From positions 1-64,000 of the forward strand of contig NZ_JAEKJT010000003.1 of NCBI RefSeq assembly GCF_017303055.1: 64,000 nt of DNA, written 5' to 3'. This document shows positions 14,456-22,102 of this stretch, piece after piece (position 1 is the stretch's first letter; each line of letters begins with the position of its first letter). Position numbers and translations under genes: made by a program. The DNA comes from Halomonas litopenaei. Its GTDB lineage: Bacteria > Pseudomonadota > Gammaproteobacteria > Pseudomonadales > Halomonadaceae. The notes below the pieces were generated by a model that was not told the origin of the DNA, made no database searches, and saw only the letters and a program-made list of their open reading frames with translations.

Positions 14456-14779
14456 TCAGACCTCCTTTTGGCGATTCTGGCGGGTCGCCTTAGCCTCCAA
14501 ACGCCGTTTTGTTCTCTGAAGCGCGATCGTCTGTTTCTCAAAGTCCAGACTTCTCAAATCAATGGATTCCATCACTTCCTTCATCTCCTCAATGCAGGCG
14601 AAAAAGTCTTCTGGTAGGGCCTTCAACTCTTCGGTTAGAAAATCACAAGCGTAACTGGCAATAATCATTAGAGTTTGAATTTCACTCTGGATAGTATGCT
14701 GCTCTACTGCGTGTACCCGGCATAGCCGAGATATGCCGTTCTCGATAACAGAGGTTGTGATATACTGGTCATTGGCCAT
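14456..14779 (-). CDS. Unknown helical protein, operon leader
   Basis: I do not recognise this 107-residue soluble protein. It has no signal peptide. The sequence is largely helical with acidic centre (LTEELKALPEDFFACIEEMKEVMESIDL) and a basic C-terminus (RTKRRLEAKATRQNRQK). It lies 2 bp before the virB5-like gene on the same strand, so it is translated with the secretion genes. The base composition is lower in GC than virB6. A regulatory or structural role cannot be read from the sequence. Confidence 0.6.
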   Translation of the reverse strand: MANDQYITTSVIENGISRLCRVHAVEQHTIQSEIQTLMIIASYACDFLTEELKALPEDFFACIEEMKEVMESIDLRSLDFEKQTIALQRTKRRLEAKATRQNRQKEV

Positions 14780-14807
14780 AGTTGTTACCCGTGCTGGTCA
14801 GTTGTGG

Positions 14808-15908
14808 TTAGGCGTGGCCGGGGCCATCACCCCCGTCCCACGCCGTTTCACGAGTAGTGTAAGCGCAAAAGCTTCTTCGTATTTCATCAAACGCATCTTT
14901 CCCAGTCTTGTAGCTGCCATAATGCCTAGCATTGAAATCCGCCTTTTGCTGACCTCGCCGCTCAGCTTCAGCCCGTCTTTTTTGCATCTCACGCAAGTCA
15001 ATCTTTTCGGATTCAGAAATTCGGCTATTATTTTTTGCTGTATTCTTAGATGTAGTCTCTGTAATAGATTTTCCCTTTTGGCGATTCAGCGGTGCAGCTT
15101 TTGGCTTGCCAGAATGGCCATAAGGCAAGCCAGTATCTCCCAAAGGGGTAAACTGGCTAATACCGCTTTCTGCCAAAGGCTTATCTGCAATTTTTTCTAC
15201 CAGCAGCTTCAATAAATTCTCGCAATTTATGCGATACCATACCTTGGCTGGAACGTCTTTCCTTTCTTCTTCTAAAATTCCAAGCTCGACCAAAAACTTT
15301 CTAGCGTTGGCTTGTTGTTTTGGTGACAACCCTGTCTCATATTCCCAACTATCTTCTCCACGCTGCTTTTTATAAAACCATCCTTCCCGCTCCTTTGCCT
15401 TATCATTATCAGCCCAATAAAACGCTTGACTCAGAAAAACCGCGCCAGTTACAGACAACCCCGTAAGCAACGTAAAATCTGGATAATAAGCAATCAGCCT
15501 GCCCAATATGCTATTAATATCCAAAGGACTTACCTCATCTTCACTATCACTTGGCCCCTTATATTTCTGGAGCTCTTGCAAACGCTCACAATTAACGCGA
15601 TACCATACTTTAGCAGGCAAATCTCTTCTTTTTTCTTCTAGAACCCCTAGCCCTACCAGCGCCTTCCTCGCGCTCACCTGCTGCTTTAGCGACAGCCCAG
15701 TTTCAGCTTCCCAGCTATCATAGCCACGCTGTTTTTTATAAAACCAGCCTTCTCGGCTTTCAGACTTTGGATTATTGCCCCAATAAAATGCTTGGCTAAG
15801 GAACACAGCGCCAGGGACTGACACACCTGGCAGAAAGGCATAAGAAGTGTTGTATGCTATTACCCTACCTAAGACCTTTTTAACATCTGACGGAGTAACA
15901 CGTGCCAT
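14808..15908 (-). CDS. Tandem winged-helix-like protein, possible replication factor
   Basis: The 366 residues contain two copies of a unit of about 100 residues (about 12-112 and 134-234), roughly two thirds identical. Each has GAVFLSQAFYW, EGWFYKKQRG, SWE-ETGLS-KQQ-ARK, LG-LEE and PAKVWYR-NCE. This resembles winged-helix domains found in phage and plasmid replication or replisome-organizer proteins. The C-terminal 130 residues are hydrophilic and Lys/Arg-rich, ending in a different short domain. It faces the palindrome-rich AT-rich spacer across one small gene. That makes a replication initiator or origin-binding role plausible but unproven. GC content is low for the window. Confidence 0.6.
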   Translation of the reverse strand: MARVTPSDVKKVLGRVIAYNTSYAFLPGVSVPGAVFLSQAFYWGNNPKSESREGWFYKKQRGYDSWEAETGLSLKQQVSARKALVGLGVLEEKRRDLPAKVWYRVNCERLQELQKYKGPSDSEDEVSPLDINSILGRLIAYYPDFTLLTGLSVTGAVFLSQAFYWADNDKAKEREGWFYKKQRGEDSWEYETGLSPKQQANARKFLVELGILEEERKDVPAKVWYRINCENLLKLLVEKIADKPLAESGISQFTPLGDTGLPYGHSGKPKAAPLNRQKGKSITETTSKNTAKNNSRISESEKIDLREMQKRRAEAERRGQQKADFNARHYGSYKTGKDAFDEIRRSFCAYTTRETAWDGGDGPGHA

Positions 15909-15972
15909 ATGAAGACCTGAATAAGAAAGCTAATATCAGTATTGACAAGCTTTTCTAGAAATTAGTGAGCAA

Positions 15973-16218
15973 TCACCCTGAATAACCAATAGGCGCATCT
16001 TCGATATGATCTAAATGCAGCACTTCTTTCACCTGCAACGTACGAAAATAAACTCGACGACCTACTTTAACCATTGTCGGCTTCAGCTTTCTCGACACCT
16101 CGGTATCGCTATACAGGGAGACACGCACACCATCTGGAGAGCGACCTAGAAGGTCCGCTAGGTCAGATATGCTCATCAAAAGGCCGAATCGACCAACAAG
16201 GTAATCATCTACAGTCAT
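15973..16218 (-). CDS. Small helix-turn-helix DNA-binding protein
   Basis: The protein has 81 residues. LLMSISDLADLLGRSPDGVRVSLY is a helix-turn-helix, followed by VKVGRRVYFRTLQVKEVL, the wing pattern seen in excisionase/AlpA-like proteins. ATG 16218 is chosen over an upstream GTG. It lies alone at the edge of the AT-rich spacer and may regulate replication, excision or the genes downstream on the minus strand. It is also close enough to the integrase to act as an excisionase, although it is separated from it by about 530 bp. Both roles are inferred. Confidence 0.6.
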   Translation of the reverse strand: MTVDDYLVGRFGLLMSISDLADLLGRSPDGVRVSLYSDTEVSRKLKPTMVKVGRRVYFRTLQVKEVLHLDHIEDAPIGYSG

Positions 16219-16458
16219 AGCTAGCACCCATCAATCGTACATCGGTGAAAGTGATACTAACCAATTCAAAAAATAGCTCAAGCCAGCAAGTTACAATTAT
16301 AAGTCGATATACTACACCTTGATTTTCAAGGTATAGAACTTTGATTAATCCGGGTGCGAATAAATTTGACAAAAAATATACGAATCAAGTAGTTAACAAA
16401 AAAACACAGTCCGATGCAAACTTCTCAAGGCCGGATCCCAGGCTTCCGAAAGCCTGCA

Positions 16459-16493
16459 TAATAAGAATAATAATATGATTATTATTCTTATTA
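16459..16493. repeat. Perfect 16-bp inverted repeat, A/T-only except one pair
   Basis: TAATAAGAATAATAAT (16459-16474) and its exact reverse complement (16478-16493) flank a 3-base loop. It would form a weak, easily melted cruciform rather than a terminator. Confidence 0.75.
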
Positions 16494-16576
16494 CTTCGCA
16501 CCCTTCTCGGATCATATTCTGGTTTGGCTCGCAACCGGATTATCCTTGAGCCTTCGGCTACTCATTTTATATTCCA

Positions 16577-16621
16577 TATTCTGTACAATACGAAATACGA
16601 TACAAAATACAGTACAGAATA
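16577..16621. repeat. Inverted repeat enclosing iteron-like AATACG steps
   Basis: TATTCTGTAC (16577-16586) and GTACAGAATA (16612-16621) are perfect inverted arms. Between them AATACG-like and ATAC steps recur every 5 to 7 bases. The pattern resembles short iterons or a multi-site operator. Confidence 0.55.
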
Positions 16622-16747
16622 CGTTATTAAGCTTTTTATCATTCCTTCCCGTGCAAGAATGAGCTTAGAGCTGTCCCTGGGCAGAGCAGGAAGTGATTGA
16701 CAGGAGAGATATCGCTACTAAGCAGCCAAGATATTTGGCGCTTATCT

Positions 16748-17800
16748 TCAAATTCTGTCTAGCTTTGCAACCAAGTCCTCCGCCCTCAGGTGCGTATATC
16801 GCCTCAGCATCTGCATCGACTTGTGACCACTGATCGCAGCGACCTCCTGGTCAGACAGCCCGGCCTCTACCAGCCGGCTGACGGCTTCATGGCGTAGATC
16901 GTGAAAGCGGAAGTCATCAAGCCCAGCCTGCTTCTTCGCCTGGTTCCAGAGCTTGGTGTAGGCGTAAGGACCGCGTTTCCCGTCTCGGCCAGGCTCACCG
17001 AAGAACACCAGGTGACAGTCGAGCGGCCGCACCGGGTTGTTCAGCGCTTGCTTGAACACTTCTGTGGCGGCCTGAGTCAGCGGTACCAGGCGGGCTTCGT
17101 TGTTCTTGGTGTCGGTGAGTCGCACCACGCGGCGTTTCACATCGACCTGGGAGCGTGTGAGGGTCAGGATCTCCGACGAGCGCATGCCCGTCTCCAGAGC
17201 GATTCTGGCGATCCAGGCCAACATGGGATTGCTGTGCTGCCGAAGCACGGCGAACAGGCGCTTTTCCTCGTCGGCGCTCAAGCGCCGGTCGCGCCCTTCT
17301 CCAGGACTGGGTTTGCGGATGTTTTGGACGGGGTTGTAGGTCAGGCCGAGGCCCCATTCCTGGATGGCCACGGTGTAGAGATGGCCGAGCAAGGCGAGCT
17401 CCAGGCGCACGGTATTGGCGCTGATCGGTTGGCCACGATGACCAATGCTGTTCAGGCGGGTGTCACGGAAGTTGGCAATCAACTCCGGCGTCAGGGCCGC
17501 GAGAGAGTACTTGCCCAGGTGCTCAATCAGCGTGTTGGCCTTGTGGCGTTCGCTCTTTTGGGTGCTGGGCTTCTTGGTAGGGGTGACGTCGGCAAGGTAG
17601 CGCCTGAGCGCAGCTTCGAGGGTCATGCGCTCCGAGGCGCTGCGCTGGATAAAGACGCCACGCACCATTTCGTCTTCGGTGCGGCGTGCCCAATCTTGAG
17701 CGTCACGCTTGGTGCGGAAGGTCTTGGCGGTGGCAGGCCAGCCGGTCTTGCGGATGACGGCTTTCCAACTACCGGCTGGGGTCTTGACGATGGTGGCCAT
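16748..17800 (-). CDS. int: Tyrosine-type site-specific integrase of the island
   Basis: This 350-residue integrase inserts and excises the element at the tRNA 3' end. An N-terminal arm-binding region (about 1-60) is followed by a SAM-like core-binding domain (about 62-160) and the catalytic domain with Arg207 (TGMRSSE), His300-x-x-Arg303 (HDLR), His326 (GHKS) and nucleophile Tyr335 (RRYTHL). All catalytic residues are present, so the enzyme should be active. Its start is 98 bp from the tRNA 3' end and it is transcribed away from the tRNA. A decayed near-identical copy occupies the equivalent position at the left attachment site. Confidence 0.95.
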   Translation of the reverse strand: MATIVKTPAGSWKAVIRKTGWPATAKTFRTKRDAQDWARRTEDEMVRGVFIQRSASERMTLEAALRRYLADVTPTKKPSTQKSERHKANTLIEHLGKYSLAALTPELIANFRDTRLNSIGHRGQPISANTVRLELALLGHLYTVAIQEWGLGLTYNPVQNIRKPSPGEGRDRRLSADEEKRLFAVLRQHSNPMLAWIARIALETGMRSSEILTLTRSQVDVKRRVVRLTDTKNNEARLVPLTQAATEVFKQALNNPVRPLDCHLVFFGEPGRDGKRGPYAYTKLWNQAKKQAGLDDFRFHDLRHEAVSRLVEAGLSDQEVAAISGHKSMQMLRRYTHLRAEDLVAKLDRI

Positions 17801-17831
17801 GAAAGTCTCCAGGGGACTGAAGGATCGGCAC

Positions 17832-17848
17832 TGTACCGAAACTGTACC
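17832..17848. promoter_or_regulatory. Candidate integrase arm sites, right end
   Basis: TGTACC at 17832-17837 and 17843-17848, with an 11-bp period, lies between the integrase start and the tRNA core. The same motif and spacing recur at 2482-2498 inside the left end. The location also permits autoregulation of int. Confidence 0.5.
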
Positions 17849-17897
17849 CTTGGGCTATGGGACTCACCAGAGAGAAATCGTAAGTTGCTGATTTTGA

Positions 17898-17974
<77 letters not shown>

Positions 17975-18379
17975 TTATCAGCGCGGACGTATGATAGCGA
18001 ATGCGGCGGCCGTAGGCCAGCGGGTTTCAGGTGGACGCTTGCCACTGGTCAGTATGGCGGTCTCCGAGGCGTTTCGGCTGCGCCCTTCCTCACATCACAG
18101 CCCTTGTCGCATCATCGCTTGGGCGCCTCAAGAACCGGTTTGGCGACTGGCTGTACCGCTGGCGTACCCGCGGCGCCCTTCTCCTTTCACCGATTTCCCC
18201 GCGCCCTTTCTTCCCGCGCCCATTCTGACGCGCCTTTTTCCCACACATCTACTCACGCGGTATTGCTCTTCGCCCTCTATCGCTGAGTGACGCTCTCCAG
18301 GGCTGTCCAGCCGTCGCCTCTGTGTCCCGCTCTGCTTCTGTGCGATGTGGCGCTGTGCGGTGCCTGGATGGCTTCGCAT
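17975..18379. other. Intergenic region, no gene seen
   Basis: These 405 bp lie upstream of the tRNA on the minus strand and downstream of the next minus-strand gene. Several short open frames overlap on both strands, but none has a ribosome site plus plausible protein. A pyrimidine-rich stretch lies near 18175-18245. The tRNA promoter should lie in the first 60 bp, though I see no strong -35/-10 pair. Confidence 0.4.
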
Positions 18380-19420
18380 CTACTGCACCAGCCCAAGGAT
18401 GGTGTAGGGGGCCTCGCAGCAGCGGCGTTCGTCGCGTTCGCTGACACTGTGCAGGTCGTAGTTGCGGTCGTTGTCGTAGGCGACGAACAGGCGTTCGTGG
18501 TCAAGCACGGCGAGGCCTTCGGCCTTGTGTTCGAACTCGAGCACCTTGTCGTTCTCGTCGCGCACCAGGGTGGGTGTCCTGCCCTGGCGGAAGTCGTGCA
18601 GCGACATCACCCACAAATAGCCGCCGATGACCTCGTCGTCGCCCTCTTCGGTCTCGAAGCTGGTCAGCAGGTAGAGCTGGCCGTGGTAGGGATCGTACTC
18701 AAGGCTAGACAGGCCACAGACGTGGTCCACGCCGTCGTACTCGCCGGGGTCGAAGCTGAAGACGTCATGCAGGGCATCGACGAATTCCAGGTTGTCATCG
18801 TCGTTGATGATGTAGTGGGCACCGATGACCCGGCGCACATAGTCGAAGTCATCGTGGGCCTTGCCCTGCTCGCGGATGCCGAACAACAGCAGGCCATCGC
18901 CACGCTCGCCGGGAATCGCGGCCAGACCCTCGATCTTGTAGTAGGGCTCGCCTACGGCTGCGTCCATCTTGCGCCGAAACTCGAGTGATCCTTCCACGCC
19001 GTCGCGGGGGTCGGGGTCCACCACCTGGACCCGGTCAGGCTCGTGAAGGGGCCAGATCAGCAGGTGGTTATAGGCGTTGAGATCGTGGGTCTCGTCGTCG
19101 ATGCGATCAAAGCCGGTGGTGGCGATCATATGGCGCCCATCGGTGGTCAGGGCGAAGTCTTCATACTTCACCGCTTCCTTGATGGTCTGCTGGGTCAGGT
19201 AGTCGATGCGGTTTTCGTCGGGACCATCGGCGGTCAACGGCAGGCTGAAAGCGGCGGAACGCTCGTGACCGGGGATCGGCTTGTCGCTGGCCATCAGCAG
19301 TCGCTCGCCATCGTAGGCCACCGCAGAAATCTCGGCGTTGACCAGCTCGCCCTGGTCGTCACGCAGCCCGGGAGGAAAGCAGTGGATCGTGCCCTGCTTG
19401 AGGATCTTTACCCGTGTCAT
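18380..19420 (-). CDS. Uncharacterised protein, possible beta-propeller
   Basis: I do not recognise a named family for this 346-residue protein. It has no signal peptide and is strongly acidic. Repeating elements such as ISAVAYDGERLLMASDKP, KYEDFALTTDGRHMIATTG, KIEGLAAIPGERGDGLLLFG, GLSSLEYDPYHGQLYLLTS and KAEGLAVLDHERLFVAYDN alternate predicted strands with DG or D-containing turns, which suggests a bladed propeller. The start at 19420 has AGGAGG five bases upstream, while a longer frame to 19546 has no such support. It is the first chromosomal gene right of the island and is not obviously linked to the iron genes. Confidence 0.6.
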   Translation of the reverse strand: MTRVKILKQGTIHCFPPGLRDDQGELVNAEISAVAYDGERLLMASDKPIPGHERSAAFSLPLTADGPDENRIDYLTQQTIKEAVKYEDFALTTDGRHMIATTGFDRIDDETHDLNAYNHLLIWPLHEPDRVQVVDPDPRDGVEGSLEFRRKMDAAVGEPYYKIEGLAAIPGERGDGLLLFGIREQGKAHDDFDYVRRVIGAHYIINDDDNLEFVDALHDVFSFDPGEYDGVDHVCGLSSLEYDPYHGQLYLLTSFETEEGDDEVIGGYLWVMSLHDFRQGRTPTLVRDENDKVLEFEHKAEGLAVLDHERLFVAYDNDRNYDLHSVSERDERRCCEAPYTILGLVQ

Positions 19421-19519
19421 CAAGCCTCCTGATCTTCGTGTAGTGGAGGCATCCAGCCTACGCCTTGTGCCCCCTGGTCGGCGAGGGGGGGAGTTTGACT
19501 TGCACGAACCACAATCTTT

Positions 19520-19538
19520 AATACGAACGCTTCGCATT
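19520..19538. promoter_or_regulatory. Fur-box-like site before the IutA-like receptor
   Basis: AATACGAA-CGC-TTCGCATT is a 19-bp nearly perfect palindrome (7 of 8 pairs) located 150 bp upstream of the receptor start. Length and AT-rich arms fit Fur operators, and the regulated gene fits too. Confidence 0.5.
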
Positions 19539-19690
19539 ATTTCCACAATTCGCTATATTGCTTGCGCCAGCAGCGACAGCTGCCCCTTCGATGCCTGCTG
19601 GCCGGTTGCGATGAAGCCCGAAGAGGCTTTCACGCGTTGTTTCGCCGACACGCCTAATGGCGGCGGTGTTTCTTATTCAGCGATCCTTTC

Positions 19691-21895
19691 ATGCACTCCA
19701 GACACCCTCTTTCCCACGCCATTCGCTTCCCCCTCGCCTGCGACTCAGCATCACCGCGCACGCCCTGCCGCTCCGGCTACGCAGCGCTGCTGCTAAGCCT
19801 GGCAACACCTGCTACGGCCCTGGCACAAAACGACACTTCCGTTGCCGCGACCACTACGCAAGCGGAGGTTACCGCCGACACCATGGTGGTGGTCGGCTCG
19901 CGAACGCCCAAATCGATCAGTGAGATTCCCGGTGCCGTCTGGGTCGTTGACCAGCAACAGCTGAACACCCAGATCGCCACTGGCGCGGACCTGAAAACGG
20001 CCCTTGGTCGTCTGGTGCCCGGTCTGGACCTGGCCCCTCAGGGGCGCACCAACTACGGCCAGAACATGCGTGGCCGTAGCGTTCAGGTGCTGATCGACGG
20101 GGTCTCGCTGAACAGCTCTCGTGGTCTCTCGCGCCAGTTCGATGCGATTGACCCCTTCAACATAGAGCGCGTAGAGGTGCTGTCCGGCGCCAGCAGCCTG
20201 TATGGCGGAGGTGCCACCGGCGGCATCATCAACATCGTCACCAAGAAGGGGGAAGGTCCCGGGCGCCACTTTTCCACCGCCACCAGCGTGACCAGCGGCT
20301 TCAATGACAGCGACGATGCCGATTTTCGTCTCGCCCAGGACATCAGCGGCGGCAACGAGCAGATTCAAGGTCGTCTGGCGGTGGCGTATCAGGACAACGG
20401 CCGTTTCTACGACGGTCGCGGTGACGAGATCTTCCCGGATATCGCCCAGACCGACCTGCAGGACAATCGCTCCATCGACATCATGGGCAGCGTTGATGTC
20501 AGGCTGGCGCCACAACAGACGCTGACGCTAGGGGCTCAGCTCTACCGCTCCGCCTATGAAGGGGGTCGTGGCCTGTATTTCCCCAACCTGACCCTGGGCA
20601 ACCTGGACGGTGCCGAGATCCGTGACGGCTACTCATCGGACCGGGACCCGGCGACCGACCGTCGCATGGTCAACCTGCAGTATCATCACGCTGACCTGCT
20701 GGGCCAGGACTTCTACCTGCAGGCCTTCTATCGGGAGGAGGAAGCCAGCTTCAACGCCTTCCCCTACGCGACATCTGAGGGCATCGAGTTTCGTACCTCC
20801 AAGCAGAACACCGACCTTGGCGGCATCAAGGCGTTATTTGACGCCGACCTGAGCGACAGCGTGTCACTGACCTATGGGGTCGACATGGACCGGGAGTCCT
20901 TCGACGCCAACCAGATGCTCTTTGATATCGCTGCGTCCAACGCCAGTGGCGGGCTGACTCAGCAGCGCAGTGACGTGGTCCCCCGCTACCCCAGCTATGA
21001 GGTGGATGGCTATGCAGGCTTCGCCCAGGGGGATTGGCGGGTAACCGAGGGGCTGACCCTGTCTGCGGGGGTTCGTCAGCAGCACATGGATGTCGAGGTC
21101 GACGACTTCAATGGCATCCCCGGCGGCGAGAATGACTACGACGCGACGCTGCTCAATGCCAGCGCGCTGTACGACTATGGCAATGGTCACCAGAACTGGA
21201 TTCAGTTCAGTCAAGGCTTCGAGCTGCCCGATCCTGCCAAGTATTACGGCAAGAGCGCTGACGTCAGCGTCGACGACAACCCGCTGGATGCCATCAAGAC
21301 GGATCAGGTAGAGCTGGGATGGCGCTTCAACAACGCCGACTGGAGCACCCAGGCAGCGCTTTACTATGCGTGGTCTGACAAGGCGGTGGAAAACGCCGAA
21401 GACCTGTCCGTCAGCGTGGTTGAGGAAAACAAGCGTGACTACGGTCTTGAGGCTGCAGTCACTCGCTACCTGGACGGGGGCTTCGAAGTCGGCGGCACCC
21501 TGCACCTGGTCCGCTCGGAACAGGAAGACGACGACGGACAGTGGAACAAGCGTGACGCCCGCTACGCCTCGCTGTCATCGGCGACGGCCTTCGTTGGATG
21601 GAACGATATGGCCGCGGGTCGCAGCGCGCGCCTGCAGGCCAACCATGCCCACAACCTGGAAGATGACAACGACCGTCAAATCGATGGCTATACCACGGTG
21701 GACCTGGCCCTGGCTCAGGACATCGACATCGGCCGCCTGACCCTTGGCATCGACAACCTTCTCGACGAAGAATACTCCACGGTCTGGGGTCAGCGCGCCG
21801 CGATGTTCTACTCTCCCTACTATGGTCCAGAGTACCTGTATGACTACCAGGGTCGGGGACGCACCTTTACCCTGGGTTGGACGATGGATTTCTAA
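19691..21895 (+). CDS. TonB-dependent ferric hydroxycarboxylate-siderophore receptor, IutA-like
   Basis: This 734-residue outer-membrane receptor has a long signal peptide (cleavage likely after ATALAQ) and a TonB box region (TMVVVGSR). The plug domain (about 60-185) contains LVPGLDLAPQGRTNYGQNMRGR, the pattern of the aerobactin receptor IutA. It ends in a beta barrel with YSTVWGQRA, YYGPEYLYDYQGRGRTF and a C-terminal aromatic residue. Segment-by-segment resemblance to IutA is strong. Aerobactin genes iucB and iucD are absent, while a staphyloferrin-B-like operon is nearby, so its ligand may be that carboxylate. A Fur-like site lies upstream and a hairpin terminator follows. Confidence 0.88.
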   Translation: MHSRHPLSHAIRFPLACDSASPRTPCRSGYAALLLSLATPATALAQNDTSVAATTTQAEVTADTMVVVGSRTPKSISEIPGAVWVVDQQQLNTQIATGADLKTALGRLVPGLDLAPQGRTNYGQNMRGRSVQVLIDGVSLNSSRGLSRQFDAIDPFNIERVEVLSGASSLYGGGATGGIINIVTKKGEGPGRHFSTATSVTSGFNDSDDADFRLAQDISGGNEQIQGRLAVAYQDNGRFYDGRGDEIFPDIAQTDLQDNRSIDIMGSVDVRLAPQQTLTLGAQLYRSAYEGGRGLYFPNLTLGNLDGAEIRDGYSSDRDPATDRRMVNLQYHHADLLGQDFYLQAFYREEEASFNAFPYATSEGIEFRTSKQNTDLGGIKALFDADLSDSVSLTYGVDMDRESFDANQMLFDIAASNASGGLTQQRSDVVPRYPSYEVDGYAGFAQGDWRVTEGLTLSAGVRQQHMDVEVDDFNGIPGGENDYDATLLNASALYDYGNGHQNWIQFSQGFELPDPAKYYGKSADVSVDDNPLDAIKTDQVELGWRFNNADWSTQAALYYAWSDKAVENAEDLSVSVVEENKRDYGLEAAVTRYLDGGFEVGGTLHLVRSEQEDDDGQWNKRDARYASLSSATAFVGWNDMAAGRSARLQANHAHNLEDDNDRQIDGYTTVDLALAQDIDIGRLTLGIDNLLDEEYSTVWGQRAAMFYSPYYGPEYLYDYQGRGRTFTLGWTMDF

Positions 21896-21938
21896 GACCT
21901 ACCATCGGGCCGTGTCCTGACACCCATCCAGATTACCT

Positions 21939-21970
21939 GCGCCAGGCCTTTGGGTCTGGCGCCTTTGTTT
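21939..21970 (+). terminator. Rho-independent terminator after the IutA-like gene
   Basis: Arms GCGCCAG (21939-21945) and CTGGCGC (21956-21962), plus inner G/C pairs, are followed by CTTTGTTT. Placement 40 bp after the receptor stop supports the call. Confidence 0.65.
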
Positions 21971-22017
21971 GCCCAACAGAGTGCGGCGCCCCCGGTTGCT
22001 GACGGCAACGCCTTATT

Positions 22018-22036
22018 TGATAATGAATTGCATTTG
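22018..22036. promoter_or_regulatory. Fur-box-like site before the MFS exporter
   Basis: TGATAATGAATTGCATTTG matches the GATAATGATAATCATTATC consensus well in its left half and moderately in the right. It lies about 65 bp upstream of the preferred exporter start. Confidence 0.6.
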
Positions 22037-22102
22037 CCTTTGCGACATGGCATGATCATCGCCCCTCGATGCTCACGCTTTATCACTACGGTGAGACGCT
22101 TC

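Larger units (their letters stand above)
16219..16747. other. AT-rich spacer with nested palindromes
   Basis: There are about 530 bp without a gene. They hold at least four perfect inverted repeats: ACCTTGA/TCAAGGT (16316-16332), CAGGCTT/AAGCCTG (16439-16456), and two larger ones given separately. AT content is high and the region lies between a DNA-binding gene and the integrase. An origin of replication of the excised form or an excision-control region are the likeliest uses. Confidence 0.5.
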
